In this document: in pieces, positions 43,120 through 51,806 of the stretch | How the letters are laid out: the number at the start of each line of letters is the position of its first letter | Numbering within the stretch: the stretch's first letter is position 1 | Source: Bacteroidales bacterium | GTDB taxonomy: Bacteria > Bacteroidota > Bacteroidia > Bacteroidales > UBA1715 | Length of the DNA: 64,000 nt | Direction of reading: 5' to 3' | Assembly (NCBI GenBank): GCA_024402335.1 | Contig: JAKSTZ010000002.1 | Location: forward strand, 1 to 64,000 | Position numbers and translations under genes: made by a program | The notes under the pieces: generated by a model | What the model was told of the DNA's origin: nothing | The model's database searches: none | Seen by the model: only the letters and a program-made list of their open reading frames with translations

Positions 43120-45521
43120 TATTTTAGTGTGACGATAGTGATACCGTCGCCGCCCATTTCTACAGGAGCATCGGTACAAGATTGAACAAAGTCTACAACG
43201 GCAAGATATTCACGTATCAGTTTTCGTAGTATTCCATAACCTTTGCCATGAAGTATTTCAAGGTGTTTAAACTGAAGCATATTTGCAGTTTCTACAAAAT
43301 CCTTTACTTCGTACATGGCTTCGTCACCGCGTTTTCCACGTAAATCAAGGTGAGGCGAGAAGGTTTTCCGCTTTTCGGCAATATTCTTAATGGAAGAAGC
43401 GACAATAACGGTTTTAGTATCGATTTTAGGTTTTGAGGCAGGTTCTAATCTATCGATTTTTACCGTCATTTTTAGGCTTCCAAAATTTACGACAGCTTGC
43501 TTTCCTTGTATTTCTAAAATCTCGCCAGAAGTAGATTGTCCTTTCATCTTTACAAAACTGCCGACATGTAATTCAATTTTTGTATTCTTTTGTTTATTAG
43601 AATTTTGCAAATTGATTGTGTTGTGAATTTTGCCAGCTTTTTGTTTGATTTTGTCTGCAGATTGCTGTAATTCCTGTCGTGCTTGTTTGGTTATTTCTTT
43701 TTCTGCTTGCGCTTCTTTGATGGTGCGAATTGTCTGTTCGATTTGCTTATTGGCCGAATCTAAAACTTGATGAATTTCGCGTTCTGTATTTTCGATAATT
43801 TCTTGCCGTTTTTCGTTGATTTTCTTCAACTTTTGAGCATATTCTTCTTTAACAAGTGTCAGTTGTTGCTCTTGTTTGCGCAAGTCTTCTTTTTTCTTAT
43901 AAACATATTGTTTCTCGATTTCCAACTTCTTTAAGTTTTCGTCAAAATCAATGTGTTCTTGCTTTATTTTCTTTTGTGCATTCTCAAGTGTATGTTGTGG
44001 TAGTCCGATTGACTTTGCAATTTCGAAAGCGAAAGAGTTTCCTGCGGATCCCATGCGTAGTTTGTAGAGTGGCCGCATGTTTTCCATATCAAACAGCATG
44101 GCACCGTTTACTAATCCGTTTAGGGAAGTTGCACAGTGTTTTAAATTGCTGTAGTGGGTTGTAATGATACCGAATGCGCCTTTGGCGTTAAGATTTTCCA
44201 GTACACTTTCGGCAATTGCACCACCAAGTATTGGCTCGGTTCCTGTTCCGAATTCGTCTATGGCGAGGAGCGTTTTGCTGTTGGCCCGTTCCATAAAAAT
44301 CTTCATATTTAACAAATGTGACGAATATGTACTTAGGTCATTTTCAAGTGATTGTTCGTCACCAATGTCGATGAGCATATTATTAAATATGCCTAATTTA
44401 CTATGACTTTCGGCAGGAATAGGCAAGCCGCATTGGAACATATATTGGATTAACAATACCGTTTTCATGCAGACTGATTTTCCGCCGGCGTTTGGGCCAG
44501 AGATTACAATGATTCTTTGTGGCTTTTGTAGTGCAATATGTAATGGAATAACTTCCTTATGGTTCTTTTTGAACGACAAAAATAAGAGCGGGTGTCGTGC
44601 GCGGATAAGCGAAATCTCTGGTTGTTCAGCAATTGTAGGTTTTTGTCCTTCAATTTCAATCGTGAATTTTGCTTTTGCGCGAATCGCGTCTAATGTGCCA
44701 AGAAAATCGTATGCAAGCTCAATGTCGGGTAGGAAAGGACGTATTTCGGCTGTCGTTTCCTGTAGTATTCGAATTATTTCTTTTCGTTCTTCGAATTCAA
44801 GATTAGATATTGCATTATTAGTTTCGAAAGCTTCCACAGGTTCCACGAACGATGTCTTTCCAGTAGCGGATTCATCGTGTACGATACCTTGAATCTTACG
44901 TTTGAACGTGCTGTTTAGTGGCAGAACTAAACGTCCGTCGCGTATCGACATTTCGGAATCTTGTTCTATCCAGCCTTCTTGTCGTGCAATGGCAAGTTTC
45001 TGCGACATTATTTTGCTGACGATACGTTTTTTTTGTGCGATGGAATTACGTATTTCCACCAATTGTGGGGATGCGTTGTCTTTTAAGTTTCCGTTTGAAT
45101 CTATGATTCTATCGATAGAACGACAGATTTCTTTTGCAATTTCTATAGGTTCGGTTAGTTCAAATAGATATGGATATTTTTCCTGTTGTTTTACGAAGAA
45201 AGAAACAACATCCTGTATTTCAGAAATGGATTTTCTTAGCACATGTAATTCGTTCGCCAACAGATAGGTACCTTCGGGGCGAATACGTGCAAGTGCGTCA
45301 TATACAGTTGCGAATGTAGGTGTCGGGAACGTTTCCTCTTCTTGTAGAATTTTTGTCATCTCTATTATCTGCGAAAGAGATGTATTTATTTCATCGGCAT
45401 CGATAGAGAAGGCGAGTGCGGTAATTTTTTCCTTTCCAATTTCGCAACTACATTTCTGTAGAATGTTGTGGCGGATTTCGGTAAATCCAATCTTTTGTTC
45501 TATGTTTTGTGGATATAGCAT
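43119..45521 (-). CDS. mutS2: MutS2 (Smr-domain ATPase)
   Basis: An 800-residue protein of the MutS2 family. It lacks the mismatch-recognition domain of MutS and has a Walker A motif GPNAGGKS at 342-349, a long coiled-coil clamp (about 500-640), a KOW-like region near 655-715, and a C-terminal Smr domain with LDLRG and HGKGYGILRKL. MutS2 is implicated in splitting stalled or collided ribosomes in Bacillus and in suppression of recombination in Helicobacter. A minus-strand -7 TATTTTTG is at 45541-45548. It is translationally coupled to the radical SAM gene. Confidence 0.94.
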   Translation of the reverse strand: MLYPQNIEQKIGFTEIRHNILQKCSCEIGKEKITALAFSIDADEINTSLSQIIEMTKILQEEETFPTPTFATVYDALARIRPEGTYLLANELHVLRKSISEIQDVVSFFVKQQEKYPYLFELTEPIEIAKEICRSIDRIIDSNGNLKDNASPQLVEIRNSIAQKKRIVSKIMSQKLAIARQEGWIEQDSEMSIRDGRLVLPLNSTFKRKIQGIVHDESATGKTSFVEPVEAFETNNAISNLEFEERKEIIRILQETTAEIRPFLPDIELAYDFLGTLDAIRAKAKFTIEIEGQKPTIAEQPEISLIRARHPLLFLSFKKNHKEVIPLHIALQKPQRIIVISGPNAGGKSVCMKTVLLIQYMFQCGLPIPAESHSKLGIFNNMLIDIGDEQSLENDLSTYSSHLLNMKIFMERANSKTLLAIDEFGTGTEPILGGAIAESVLENLNAKGAFGIITTHYSNLKHCATSLNGLVNGAMLFDMENMRPLYKLRMGSAGNSFAFEIAKSIGLPQHTLENAQKKIKQEHIDFDENLKKLEIEKQYVYKKKEDLRKQEQQLTLVKEEYAQKLKKINEKRQEIIENTEREIHQVLDSANKQIEQTIRTIKEAQAEKEITKQARQELQQSADKIKQKAGKIHNTINLQNSNKQKNTKIELHVGSFVKMKGQSTSGEILEIQGKQAVVNFGSLKMTVKIDRLEPASKPKIDTKTVIVASSIKNIAEKRKTFSPHLDLRGKRGDEAMYEVKDFVETANMLQFKHLEILHGKGYGILRKLIREYLAVVDFVQSCTDAPVEMGGDGITIVTLK

Positions 45522-45596
45522 ATCTAATTGTAACCTGATGCAAAAATAATAAAAAGGCGATAGTAAGGAAACGAATTTGTTTATTCGTGATTAAAC

Positions 45597-45626
45597 TTGA
45601 CAAACGATTAAAATCATGTATATTTG
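45597..45626 (+). promoter_or_regulatory. Promoter of the tmRNA gene
   Basis: TTG (45597-45599), a 19-bp spacer and a perfect -7 TATATTTG (45619-45626). Transcription would begin about 7 bases before the mature 5' end. Confidence 0.75.
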
Positions 45627-45639
45627 TGCAACATTTCTT

Positions 45640-46032
45640 GGGGTTGACTGGATTTGACGGGGAGCTTACAGGGAATGTAAGCATGTCGGGCAATGGGGTT
45701 TTGTCCCGTATAACCATACTCTAAAACAATAACTGGCGAAGAAAACTTTGCTCTTGCTGCCTAATCGAAGTACAGTAGATTTCGGCTTTACGCTATTCAA
45801 GGAATAGCGGCGAGACATCCCGCAGAAGGCCTGTCCTTAGTCGTCTGAGTCCGGGGTGCTGTAATTAAGGAATAGGAAAGACAATTCCTGTGCGTTTTTC
45901 CGAGATTTTTCAGGATACGGGTAAAATAGGATGTCCGTCTTCAGTTTTACTCCGACAATCAATGGCGGAATAAGCATGTAGAAAGCATTTTCGGTACTTG
46001 ACCGGACCGGAGTTCGAATCTCCGCAGCTCCA
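45640..46032 (+). ncRNA. ssrA: Transfer-messenger RNA
   Basis: A one-piece tmRNA of about 393 bases. The 5' GGGGTTGACTGG pairs with 3' CAGCTCC to form the alanine-type acceptor, and the T arm CGGAG/CTCCG with loop TTCGAAT is near the 3' end. The tag frame starts at GGC 45735 and reads GEENFALAA before the stop TAA at 45762-45764; with the alanine charged on tmRNA the tag is AGEENFALAA. The CCA tail is not encoded. It works with SmpB (31467-31922) and RNase R (7526-9685). Confidence 0.95.
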
Positions 46033-46033
46033 C

Positions 46034-46070
46034 AAAAAAGGCGATGAATATAAATATTCACCGCCTTTTT
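46034..46070. terminator. Terminator after tmRNA
   Basis: Stem GGCG-A-TGAATA/TATTCA-C-CGCC (one A-C mismatch) followed by six T; it can also end the convergent lipoprotein gene. Confidence 0.88.
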
Positions 46071-46090
46071 TATTATATTTCAATTTGTAT

Positions 46091-47053
46091 TTAATTGAAT
46101 TTCATATAATTACATTTGATTCCTTTTACGCCAGGTTTTACCACAAATAGTTTGCCTGCTTCTGGGTATAAATGTGCTTTGTCTTCAGGCATATAATATG
46201 ATGCGGTTGTAATATATAATTCGTCAAGATTTTCGCCGCCGAAGGCAAGGGCGGAAACGTTTAGTGCAGGTATGTCGATTTTTTGTAGTAATTCTCCTGT
46301 TTTAGGATTCCAGCGTGTTACACATGCGGCTTCCCAATTGGCAACCCAAAGCATTCCTTCCGCATCGATTGTGTTACCATCTGGTGTTCCCATATTTTCG
46401 GGGATTTGAATTGCTTCTTTGCGATTGGAGATAGTTCCGTTTTCTTCATCAAAATCAAATACGGAAACTGTTCGTAGTGGAGTGTCTTGGTAATACATTT
46501 TTTTGTTGTCGAGTGACCATGCAACGCCATTGGAGATAGATACTTCCGACAGAACTTTCTGGCTGTTTTTTCCATCAAATACAAAGAAGTTTGCTTTTTT
46601 CGGAGTGCAATCTTTATCCATCGTACCAACCCAAAGTCTTCCTTGTGAGTCGCACTTTCCGTCGTTGTATTTATTGCCGGCTATGCCGCCTTCGGGAGCG
46701 GCAAGGAACGTGAGCTGCTCGGTTTCAAGGTTCAATTTATATATGCCATCTTCAAGTGCCACTACAACAGTATCTTGTGTATATGGCACGACAGTTCCTA
46801 CTAATTTATCAATTTTGATTTCACGATTTTTACCATCAGAAGGAGTGTGGATAAATACGCTCCCTTGGGTGTCTATCCACAAAAGACGGTTGTATTTATA
46901 GTCCCAGATAGGACCTTCGCCAACACGAGTAACCAACGGTAGTGCAGCGGTAACAGTAATAGATTGTTCTTCTTTCATATCGGATTTTGTTTGGGTATTG
47001 TTGCATGCTAAAAGAGTGCAGCATATTGGTAGAATAATATGTTTTAAATTCAT
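46091..47053 (-). CDS. SMP-30/gluconolactonase-like lipoprotein
   Basis: A 320-residue protein with a lipoprotein signal (LLACNN, cysteine near residue 17). The rest is a six-bladed SMP-30/LRE propeller: GEGPIWDYKYNRLLWID, NKYNDGKCDSQGRLWVGTMD, and SNGVAWSLDNKKMYYQDT. Relatives hydrolyse sugar lactones with a divalent metal; the metal residues E (GEGP), N and D motifs are present. The role here, sugar lactone hydrolysis at the membrane, is inferred. Confidence 0.87.
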   Translation of the reverse strand: MNLKHIILPICCTLLACNNTQTKSDMKEEQSITVTAALPLVTRVGEGPIWDYKYNRLLWIDTQGSVFIHTPSDGKNREIKIDKLVGTVVPYTQDTVVVALEDGIYKLNLETEQLTFLAAPEGGIAGNKYNDGKCDSQGRLWVGTMDKDCTPKKANFFVFDGKNSQKVLSEVSISNGVAWSLDNKKMYYQDTPLRTVSVFDFDEENGTISNRKEAIQIPENMGTPDGNTIDAEGMLWVANWEAACVTRWNPKTGELLQKIDIPALNVSALAFGGENLDELYITTASYYMPEDKAHLYPEAGKLFVVKPGVKGIKCNYMKFN

Positions 47054-47088
47054 GGATTGTTGACTGTAAACAATTATTTAATAATGAA

Positions 47089-47631
47089 TTATAGTGCGAT
47101 TAGTCCAATTACTCCTGAAACAACTAACAGTAATATTGGGTTAACTTTAAAGAAGTATAATGCGACAAAAGAAACAGCAAAAATTACAAGGCTGATGTTG
47201 TATTCTCCGAGGCCGAAATCGCAGAAGTTTTCTTTGTTCATGAGCAATAAAGCGGCTGCGAGAATAAGACCTGCCAATACAGGACGTAATGCTTGCAAGA
47301 TAGATTTAACGTAATGATTCTCTTTATTTTGCATTAAATATCGAATCACCAAAAATAAAAGAATTATGGACGGTAGGCACAACGACAATGTCGCTGTTAG
47401 GGCTCCCATAAATCCAAATACGCTATAACCAACATAAGTTGCCGTATTTATGGATATTGGTCCTGGAGTCATTTGCGATATGGCAATAATGTCGGAGAAT
47501 TCTTGTACGGTGAGCCATTGAAAGTGATCGACAACTTCGAACTGTATCAAAGAAAGCATAGCATAGCCGCCACCGAATCCAAAGAGACCGATTTTAAAGA
47601 AAACGTATATCAGTTCCAGGATAGTAATCAT
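47089..47631 (-). CDS. Chromate transporter family, half-protein 2
   Basis: A 180-residue inner-membrane protein with a single CHR domain: the conserved GLFGFGGGYAML near the N-terminus and ISQMTPGPISINTATYVGY in the middle. Two such short proteins encoded by neighbouring genes are expected to form a heterodimer. CHR proteins export chromate in some bacteria but the physiological substrate is often unknown. The start overlaps the end of the upstream half-protein gene by 4 bases (ATGA). Confidence 0.88.
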   Translation of the reverse strand: MITILELIYVFFKIGLFGFGGGYAMLSLIQFEVVDHFQWLTVQEFSDIIAISQMTPGPISINTATYVGYSVFGFMGALTATLSLCLPSIILLFLVIRYLMQNKENHYVKSILQALRPVLAGLILAAALLLMNKENFCDFGLGEYNISLVIFAVSFVALYFFKVNPILLLVVSGVIGLIAL

Positions 47632-48179
47632 TGTTTCTTAATTTTATTGAATGAATACCATTCGCATGCCAATGCGCCTACGATTACGGCTATTATAATA
47701 ATGACAGGAGAAATCTTCAACAACCAAATACCCAAAGCGATAGCGATTGGTATCCACAGAATTTTCCATGACATCTTTTGATTTACGATGATTTTGCATG
47801 AAGGCACTAAAATTAGGGCAACAACACATGGTCGTATGCCTTTAAATATGTTTTCTATGGTTTCGTTATCTTTGAATTCCGTAAAAAATAGTGCTATTAA
47901 AAGTATAATGACAAATGAAGGTAGGATTGCACCTAATGCTGCACTTATGGCTCCTTTAACGCCTCGTAGCTTGTAACCAACATATAAAGCTGTGTTTACG
48001 GCGAAAACGCCTGGTAATGTTTGTATCAATGCTATTAAGTCCCAAAATTCTTCTTTTTCTATATATTGTTTTTTTGTAACAATAGACATTTCTACCATGG
48101 AAAGCATGGCATAGCCGCCCCCGAGGGTGAATGCGCCAATCTGTAGAAATATGTAGAATAATTCGAATAACGGTACCAT
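47628..48179 (-). CDS. Chromate transporter family, half-protein 1
   Basis: A 183-residue membrane protein with the paired CHR domain: GAFTLGGGYAMLSMVE, and ALIQTLPGVFAVNTALYVGY. It is homologous to the downstream half over its full length, in the usual split arrangement. A minus-strand -7 TACTTTTG is at 48184-48191, only 4 bases before the start codon region, suggesting a very short leader. Confidence 0.88.
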   Translation of the reverse strand: MVPLFELFYIFLQIGAFTLGGGYAMLSMVEMSIVTKKQYIEKEEFWDLIALIQTLPGVFAVNTALYVGYKLRGVKGAISAALGAILPSFVIILLIALFFTEFKDNETIENIFKGIRPCVVALILVPSCKIIVNQKMSWKILWIPIAIALGIWLLKISPVIIIIAVIVGALACEWYSFNKIKKQ

Positions 48180-48235
48180 GCCGCAAAAGTATTAAATAGC
48201 CTTGATTTTTTTATATTTGAAAAAAAATAATTGCA

Positions 48236-48451
48236 ATGGAAGAGAGTGAATTGCTTACATTGGTAACTACGGTGATGCCGTACGGAAAATATAAGGGAAA
48301 ATTGTTGTGCGATTTACCAGAGTATTATTTGGTATGGTATAAACAAAAGGGATTTCCGCCAGGAAAACTTGGTAGGTTGCTCGGTTTGTTGTATGAAATC
48401 AAATTGAATGGCCTGGAATATCTACTGTACGATTTAAAGAAAATGCAATAA
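48236..48451 (+). CDS. DUF3820 small protein
   Basis: A 71-residue cytosolic protein of the DUF3820 family (MPYGKYKGKLLCDLPEYYLVWY and FPPGKLGRLLGLL). The family is sometimes linked to quorum-regulated virulence factors in Pseudomonas, with no proven biochemistry. A perfect -7 TATATTTG is at 48212-48219. It ends 6 bases from the convergent SpoIIE gene. Confidence 0.85.
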   Translation: MEESELLTLVTTVMPYGKYKGKLLCDLPEYYLVWYKQKGFPPGKLGRLLGLLYEIKLNGLEYLLYDLKKMQ

Positions 48452-48457
48452 CAATCG

Positions 48458-51400
48458 TTATTTATTAATGCCTTTCATTCGTTCTTCTTTTTCTTGAAGA
48501 TAAACGTTGAAGTCGAATCCCATTACAAGAATATCGTCCACTTGTTCCCATGATCCTTGCCATTGTTGTAGCTGTTTTTTTAATTCTATGCCTTGTTTTA
48601 CCAAAGGTAAATGTTGGCAAGCAAGAATATTTGCTTTAAATCTCTTGAATTTTAGTTTCTTACCATTTGGTCCTCCGAATTGATCAGCGTATCCATCGGA
48701 GAACATATAGAATTTGTCATTTGGTTGTACACGTATTATTGCATTCGTGTATGGTTCGTCTTGATCGTTGTTTAGACCTACAGGGTATTTATCACCGCGG
48801 ACAGTGATGAATTGATTATTGCGGAAAATAAGCATACGCGATAGGGCGCCGGCAAATTCCATCACGCAGGTCTTCTTATCAAACACACAGATAGAAATGT
48901 CCATACCGTCTTTAACTGCAGTGTTATCGTCTAGTTCGTTTTTCGACAACAATTCAATCAAAGACATGTTCAGGTAATTCAAAATTTCGGAAGCGTTATG
49001 TATGTGCTTATCTTTCGTGATTGTACGTAATAAGTTGTAGCCAATAATAGACATAAATGCGCCAGGAACGCCATGGCCAGTACAGTCAGAACACGCAATG
49101 AAAATTTTCGTGTCGATTTCGGTAATCCAATAGAAGTCGCCACTTACTATATCTTTTGGTAAATATAGGATGAAAGAAGAAGGAAGCAAGTGACGGAATT
49201 TTGCACGCGCTGGCATAATTGCCAATTGAATACGTTTGGCGTATGTAATACTATCAAGAATGTTTTTATTCTTTACTTCCAGTTCATTCTGCTGTTCCTC
49301 GATTCGATTTAAGATTTCTTGTTTTTCAAGCAAACGTTGGTTCGCTCTTTCTGCTTTCTTTGTTAATTGGTTAATAATAAAGTAAATAAGCAAGAGAACG
49401 ATAAGAATTTCCAATCCGTAGGCTAAGTTTGTTCTCCAAAAAGGAGGAGGAACAACTATTTTAATAATTTTTTCGTCCGACCAAAGACCGTCGTCGTTTG
49501 CTGCGAGTAAGTGAAGGGTATATTTGCCTACAGGAAGTTTTATTATATCGAAATAGTTGTTGTTTCCTAAATCCGTCCAATCGTTTGTGTAACCTTCAAG
49601 AAAATATTTGTAATGGTTCAACATAGGTTTCGTAAAATCCAATGCAGCAAACGATAGTTTTATATTGTTGTTATTGTATGGAATAGTAATAGTTTGTCCG
49701 TTTTTTATTTGCTGATGTGTTCTTTCTTCGTTGATGGTATAGTCTAATCCTAAAATTTCAAGATTTGGTTTTATGCTTGATACGTAGATAGAATCAGGAT
49801 GGAAGATGTTGATACCTTGCGTTCCTCCAAAAAACATGTATCCATTGTTTGCAACAATTGCTGAATGAGGGGAAAACTCGTAATCTTGTATTCCGTCGTG
49901 AAGCGAGAATTTTTTACACGTCTGTGTTTCTGTATAAAAAGCCGACAAACCATTGTCGGTGCCTATCCAAACTTCTTTGTCGTGGGTTAATACGGAATAT
50001 ACTTCATTAGATGAAAGTCCGTCATTGGTTGTATATATGGAACATTTTGTCGTACCGGCATCGCATTTAATTAATCCAATGTTTGTTCCCATCCAAATAT
50101 TGCCATTGTAGTCTTCGTTAATGTCGTAAATATGCTTGTTAATGGAATTAGAATAGGGGAAGATAATAGGAATTTCGGTAAACAAACCACTTTTATAGTT
50201 ATAGTAGCAGGCGCCGTCTTCGGAACCGATATAAATAACATTTTTGTGATTTTCGTAAAAGCAATTTATTTGATTTGAAGGAAGTTCGCTTTTGTCAAAA
50301 TGAGAAATTTCTTTGGTCTTAGTGTTAAATCGTACGATGCCATAATTAGTACCAATCCATAAATTGTCATGTGAATCATGCAATAAACATTTTATTCGTT
50401 TTTTTGTGATGCAAAATGAATGCAATTCTGGAAATTTCTTGTCTATGGAAGTAAATGATTTATTGACAATGTTGTATAAAACAATACAACCATCACAACC
50501 TATAAGTATTTCATTATCTTTAAGTTTTGTGATTGATGTTACCGTGTTCGATGGGAAATTTTTAAGATCGGCAGAGAATGTTTGTCGTGTTTGTTTATTA
50601 AGATCGTAGATTTGCAATCCCCCGAATTTTGTACCAAAAAATACAAGGTTCTTTTCTATCCAAATGGCAGAGGTGTAGTTGTATTTTATCCCCATTGTAA
50701 AATCTTCGTTTCCTAATAATTGGAACCGTTTTGGTTTTAGGTCGAGTTTGTTCAGACCGTTCTGAGTTCCAATCCAAAGAATATTTCGACTATTTAAAAC
50801 ACAGTTGGTTTGGTTGGTGGAAATATTTTTTCGTTCTGTTGTGTGGGCAATGTGAGTGAACTTTTTCGTGCGTATGTCGAAGCGGTATAAACCATTATTT
50901 TCGGTTGTAATCCATAGATTATATGGTGCGTAGCCTTCAGCTATGCCGTTTACGACCGATTTGAATTGATTTGAATAGTAATATGTTACGAAAGATTTGT
51001 TGGATTTGTTGAATTCGTTCAATCCATTTTTTGTGCCTATCCACAAACGATTGTTTGAATCTTCGAAAATAGAGAGGACATGATTGTTACTAATATGGTT
51101 AGTAAGGAATTCATCTGTTTTAAAGAATATGAATTCATCGTTTGTTGGTTCATAATATCCGAGACCATTTTCTGTTCCCACCCATAAAATCCCATGGCTA
51201 TCCTGAAAAAGAGGAGTTGAAACGAGGTCAAACTCTTCACGAAATATATCTTTTTCTAAAAGATAGGAGTGTAATTTACCTGTTTTTATGTTTAAACGAC
51301 AGATAGCTTTTATTGTTTTTACCCAAATGTTTCCCTCGCTATCACAATAGATTCCTTGAATAGTGTTGTTTACAGTAGGGGCGTTTTTCGATGTATCTAC

Positions 51401-51772
51401 CAAATATCGGTTACATTGGTAAGTTTCGCGTATGATTTGGTTGAATCCATAATCTGTTGCAATCCAAATGTTGTGGTGTTTGTCTTCGCAAATACCAAAT
51501 ATCTTGTTTGATGATATAGTTTTTGCGTCCTGTGGGATGTTTTTGAATACAAGGAATGATTTTCCGTCATATCTGTTTAATCCGGAATTTGTTCCTATCC
51601 ATAAAAAACCTTTGGAATCTTGAAAAACACATTTTACATTGTTGTGAGAAAGCCCATCGGCATTGGTAAGCATTTCAAACGTAAGGGTCTTATCCGACTG
51701 TGCTGATTCTGCAAAACATCGGAATAGGGATAGAACCCATATACATAGTATGAAAAGTGTTCTTTTTGTCAT
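48458..51772 (-). CDS. Regulator-propeller sensor with SpoIIE/PP2C phosphatase output
   Basis: A 1104-residue transmembrane signalling protein. The order is a signal peptide, about 14 two-component-regulator propeller repeats (WIGTxxGLNxY blades, about 30-700), a Y_Y_Y Ig-like domain (about 710-790), one membrane helix (LEILIVLLLIYFII, about 795-815), a coiled coil (about 815-865), and a SpoIIE-type PP2C serine phosphatase (SGDFYW, ACSDCTGHGVPGAFMS, and DDNTAVKDGMD). The usual hybrid kinase output is replaced by a phosphatase, which elsewhere acts on anti-anti-sigma factors. No STAS or anti-sigma gene is nearby. MTKRTLF is the preferred start. Confidence 0.88.
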   Translation of the reverse strand: MTKRTLFILCIWVLSLFRCFAESAQSDKTLTFEMLTNADGLSHNNVKCVFQDSKGFLWIGTNSGLNRYDGKSFLVFKNIPQDAKTISSNKIFGICEDKHHNIWIATDYGFNQIIRETYQCNRYLVDTSKNAPTVNNTIQGIYCDSEGNIWVKTIKAICRLNIKTGKLHSYLLEKDIFREEFDLVSTPLFQDSHGILWVGTENGLGYYEPTNDEFIFFKTDEFLTNHISNNHVLSIFEDSNNRLWIGTKNGLNEFNKSNKSFVTYYYSNQFKSVVNGIAEGYAPYNLWITTENNGLYRFDIRTKKFTHIAHTTERKNISTNQTNCVLNSRNILWIGTQNGLNKLDLKPKRFQLLGNEDFTMGIKYNYTSAIWIEKNLVFFGTKFGGLQIYDLNKQTRQTFSADLKNFPSNTVTSITKLKDNEILIGCDGCIVLYNIVNKSFTSIDKKFPELHSFCITKKRIKCLLHDSHDNLWIGTNYGIVRFNTKTKEISHFDKSELPSNQINCFYENHKNVIYIGSEDGACYYNYKSGLFTEIPIIFPYSNSINKHIYDINEDYNGNIWMGTNIGLIKCDAGTTKCSIYTTNDGLSSNEVYSVLTHDKEVWIGTDNGLSAFYTETQTCKKFSLHDGIQDYEFSPHSAIVANNGYMFFGGTQGINIFHPDSIYVSSIKPNLEILGLDYTINEERTHQQIKNGQTITIPYNNNNIKLSFAALDFTKPMLNHYKYFLEGYTNDWTDLGNNNYFDIIKLPVGKYTLHLLAANDDGLWSDEKIIKIVVPPPFWRTNLAYGLEILIVLLLIYFIINQLTKKAERANQRLLEKQEILNRIEEQQNELEVKNKNILDSITYAKRIQLAIMPARAKFRHLLPSSFILYLPKDIVSGDFYWITEIDTKIFIACSDCTGHGVPGAFMSIIGYNLLRTITKDKHIHNASEILNYLNMSLIELLSKNELDDNTAVKDGMDISICVFDKKTCVMEFAGALSRMLIFRNNQFITVRGDKYPVGLNNDQDEPYTNAIIRVQPNDKFYMFSDGYADQFGGPNGKKLKFKRFKANILACQHLPLVKQGIELKKQLQQWQGSWEQVDDILVMGFDFNVYLQEKEERMKGINK

Positions 51773-51806
51773 TATGCGAAAATACACAAAAAAGATGTGT
51801 TATGCG

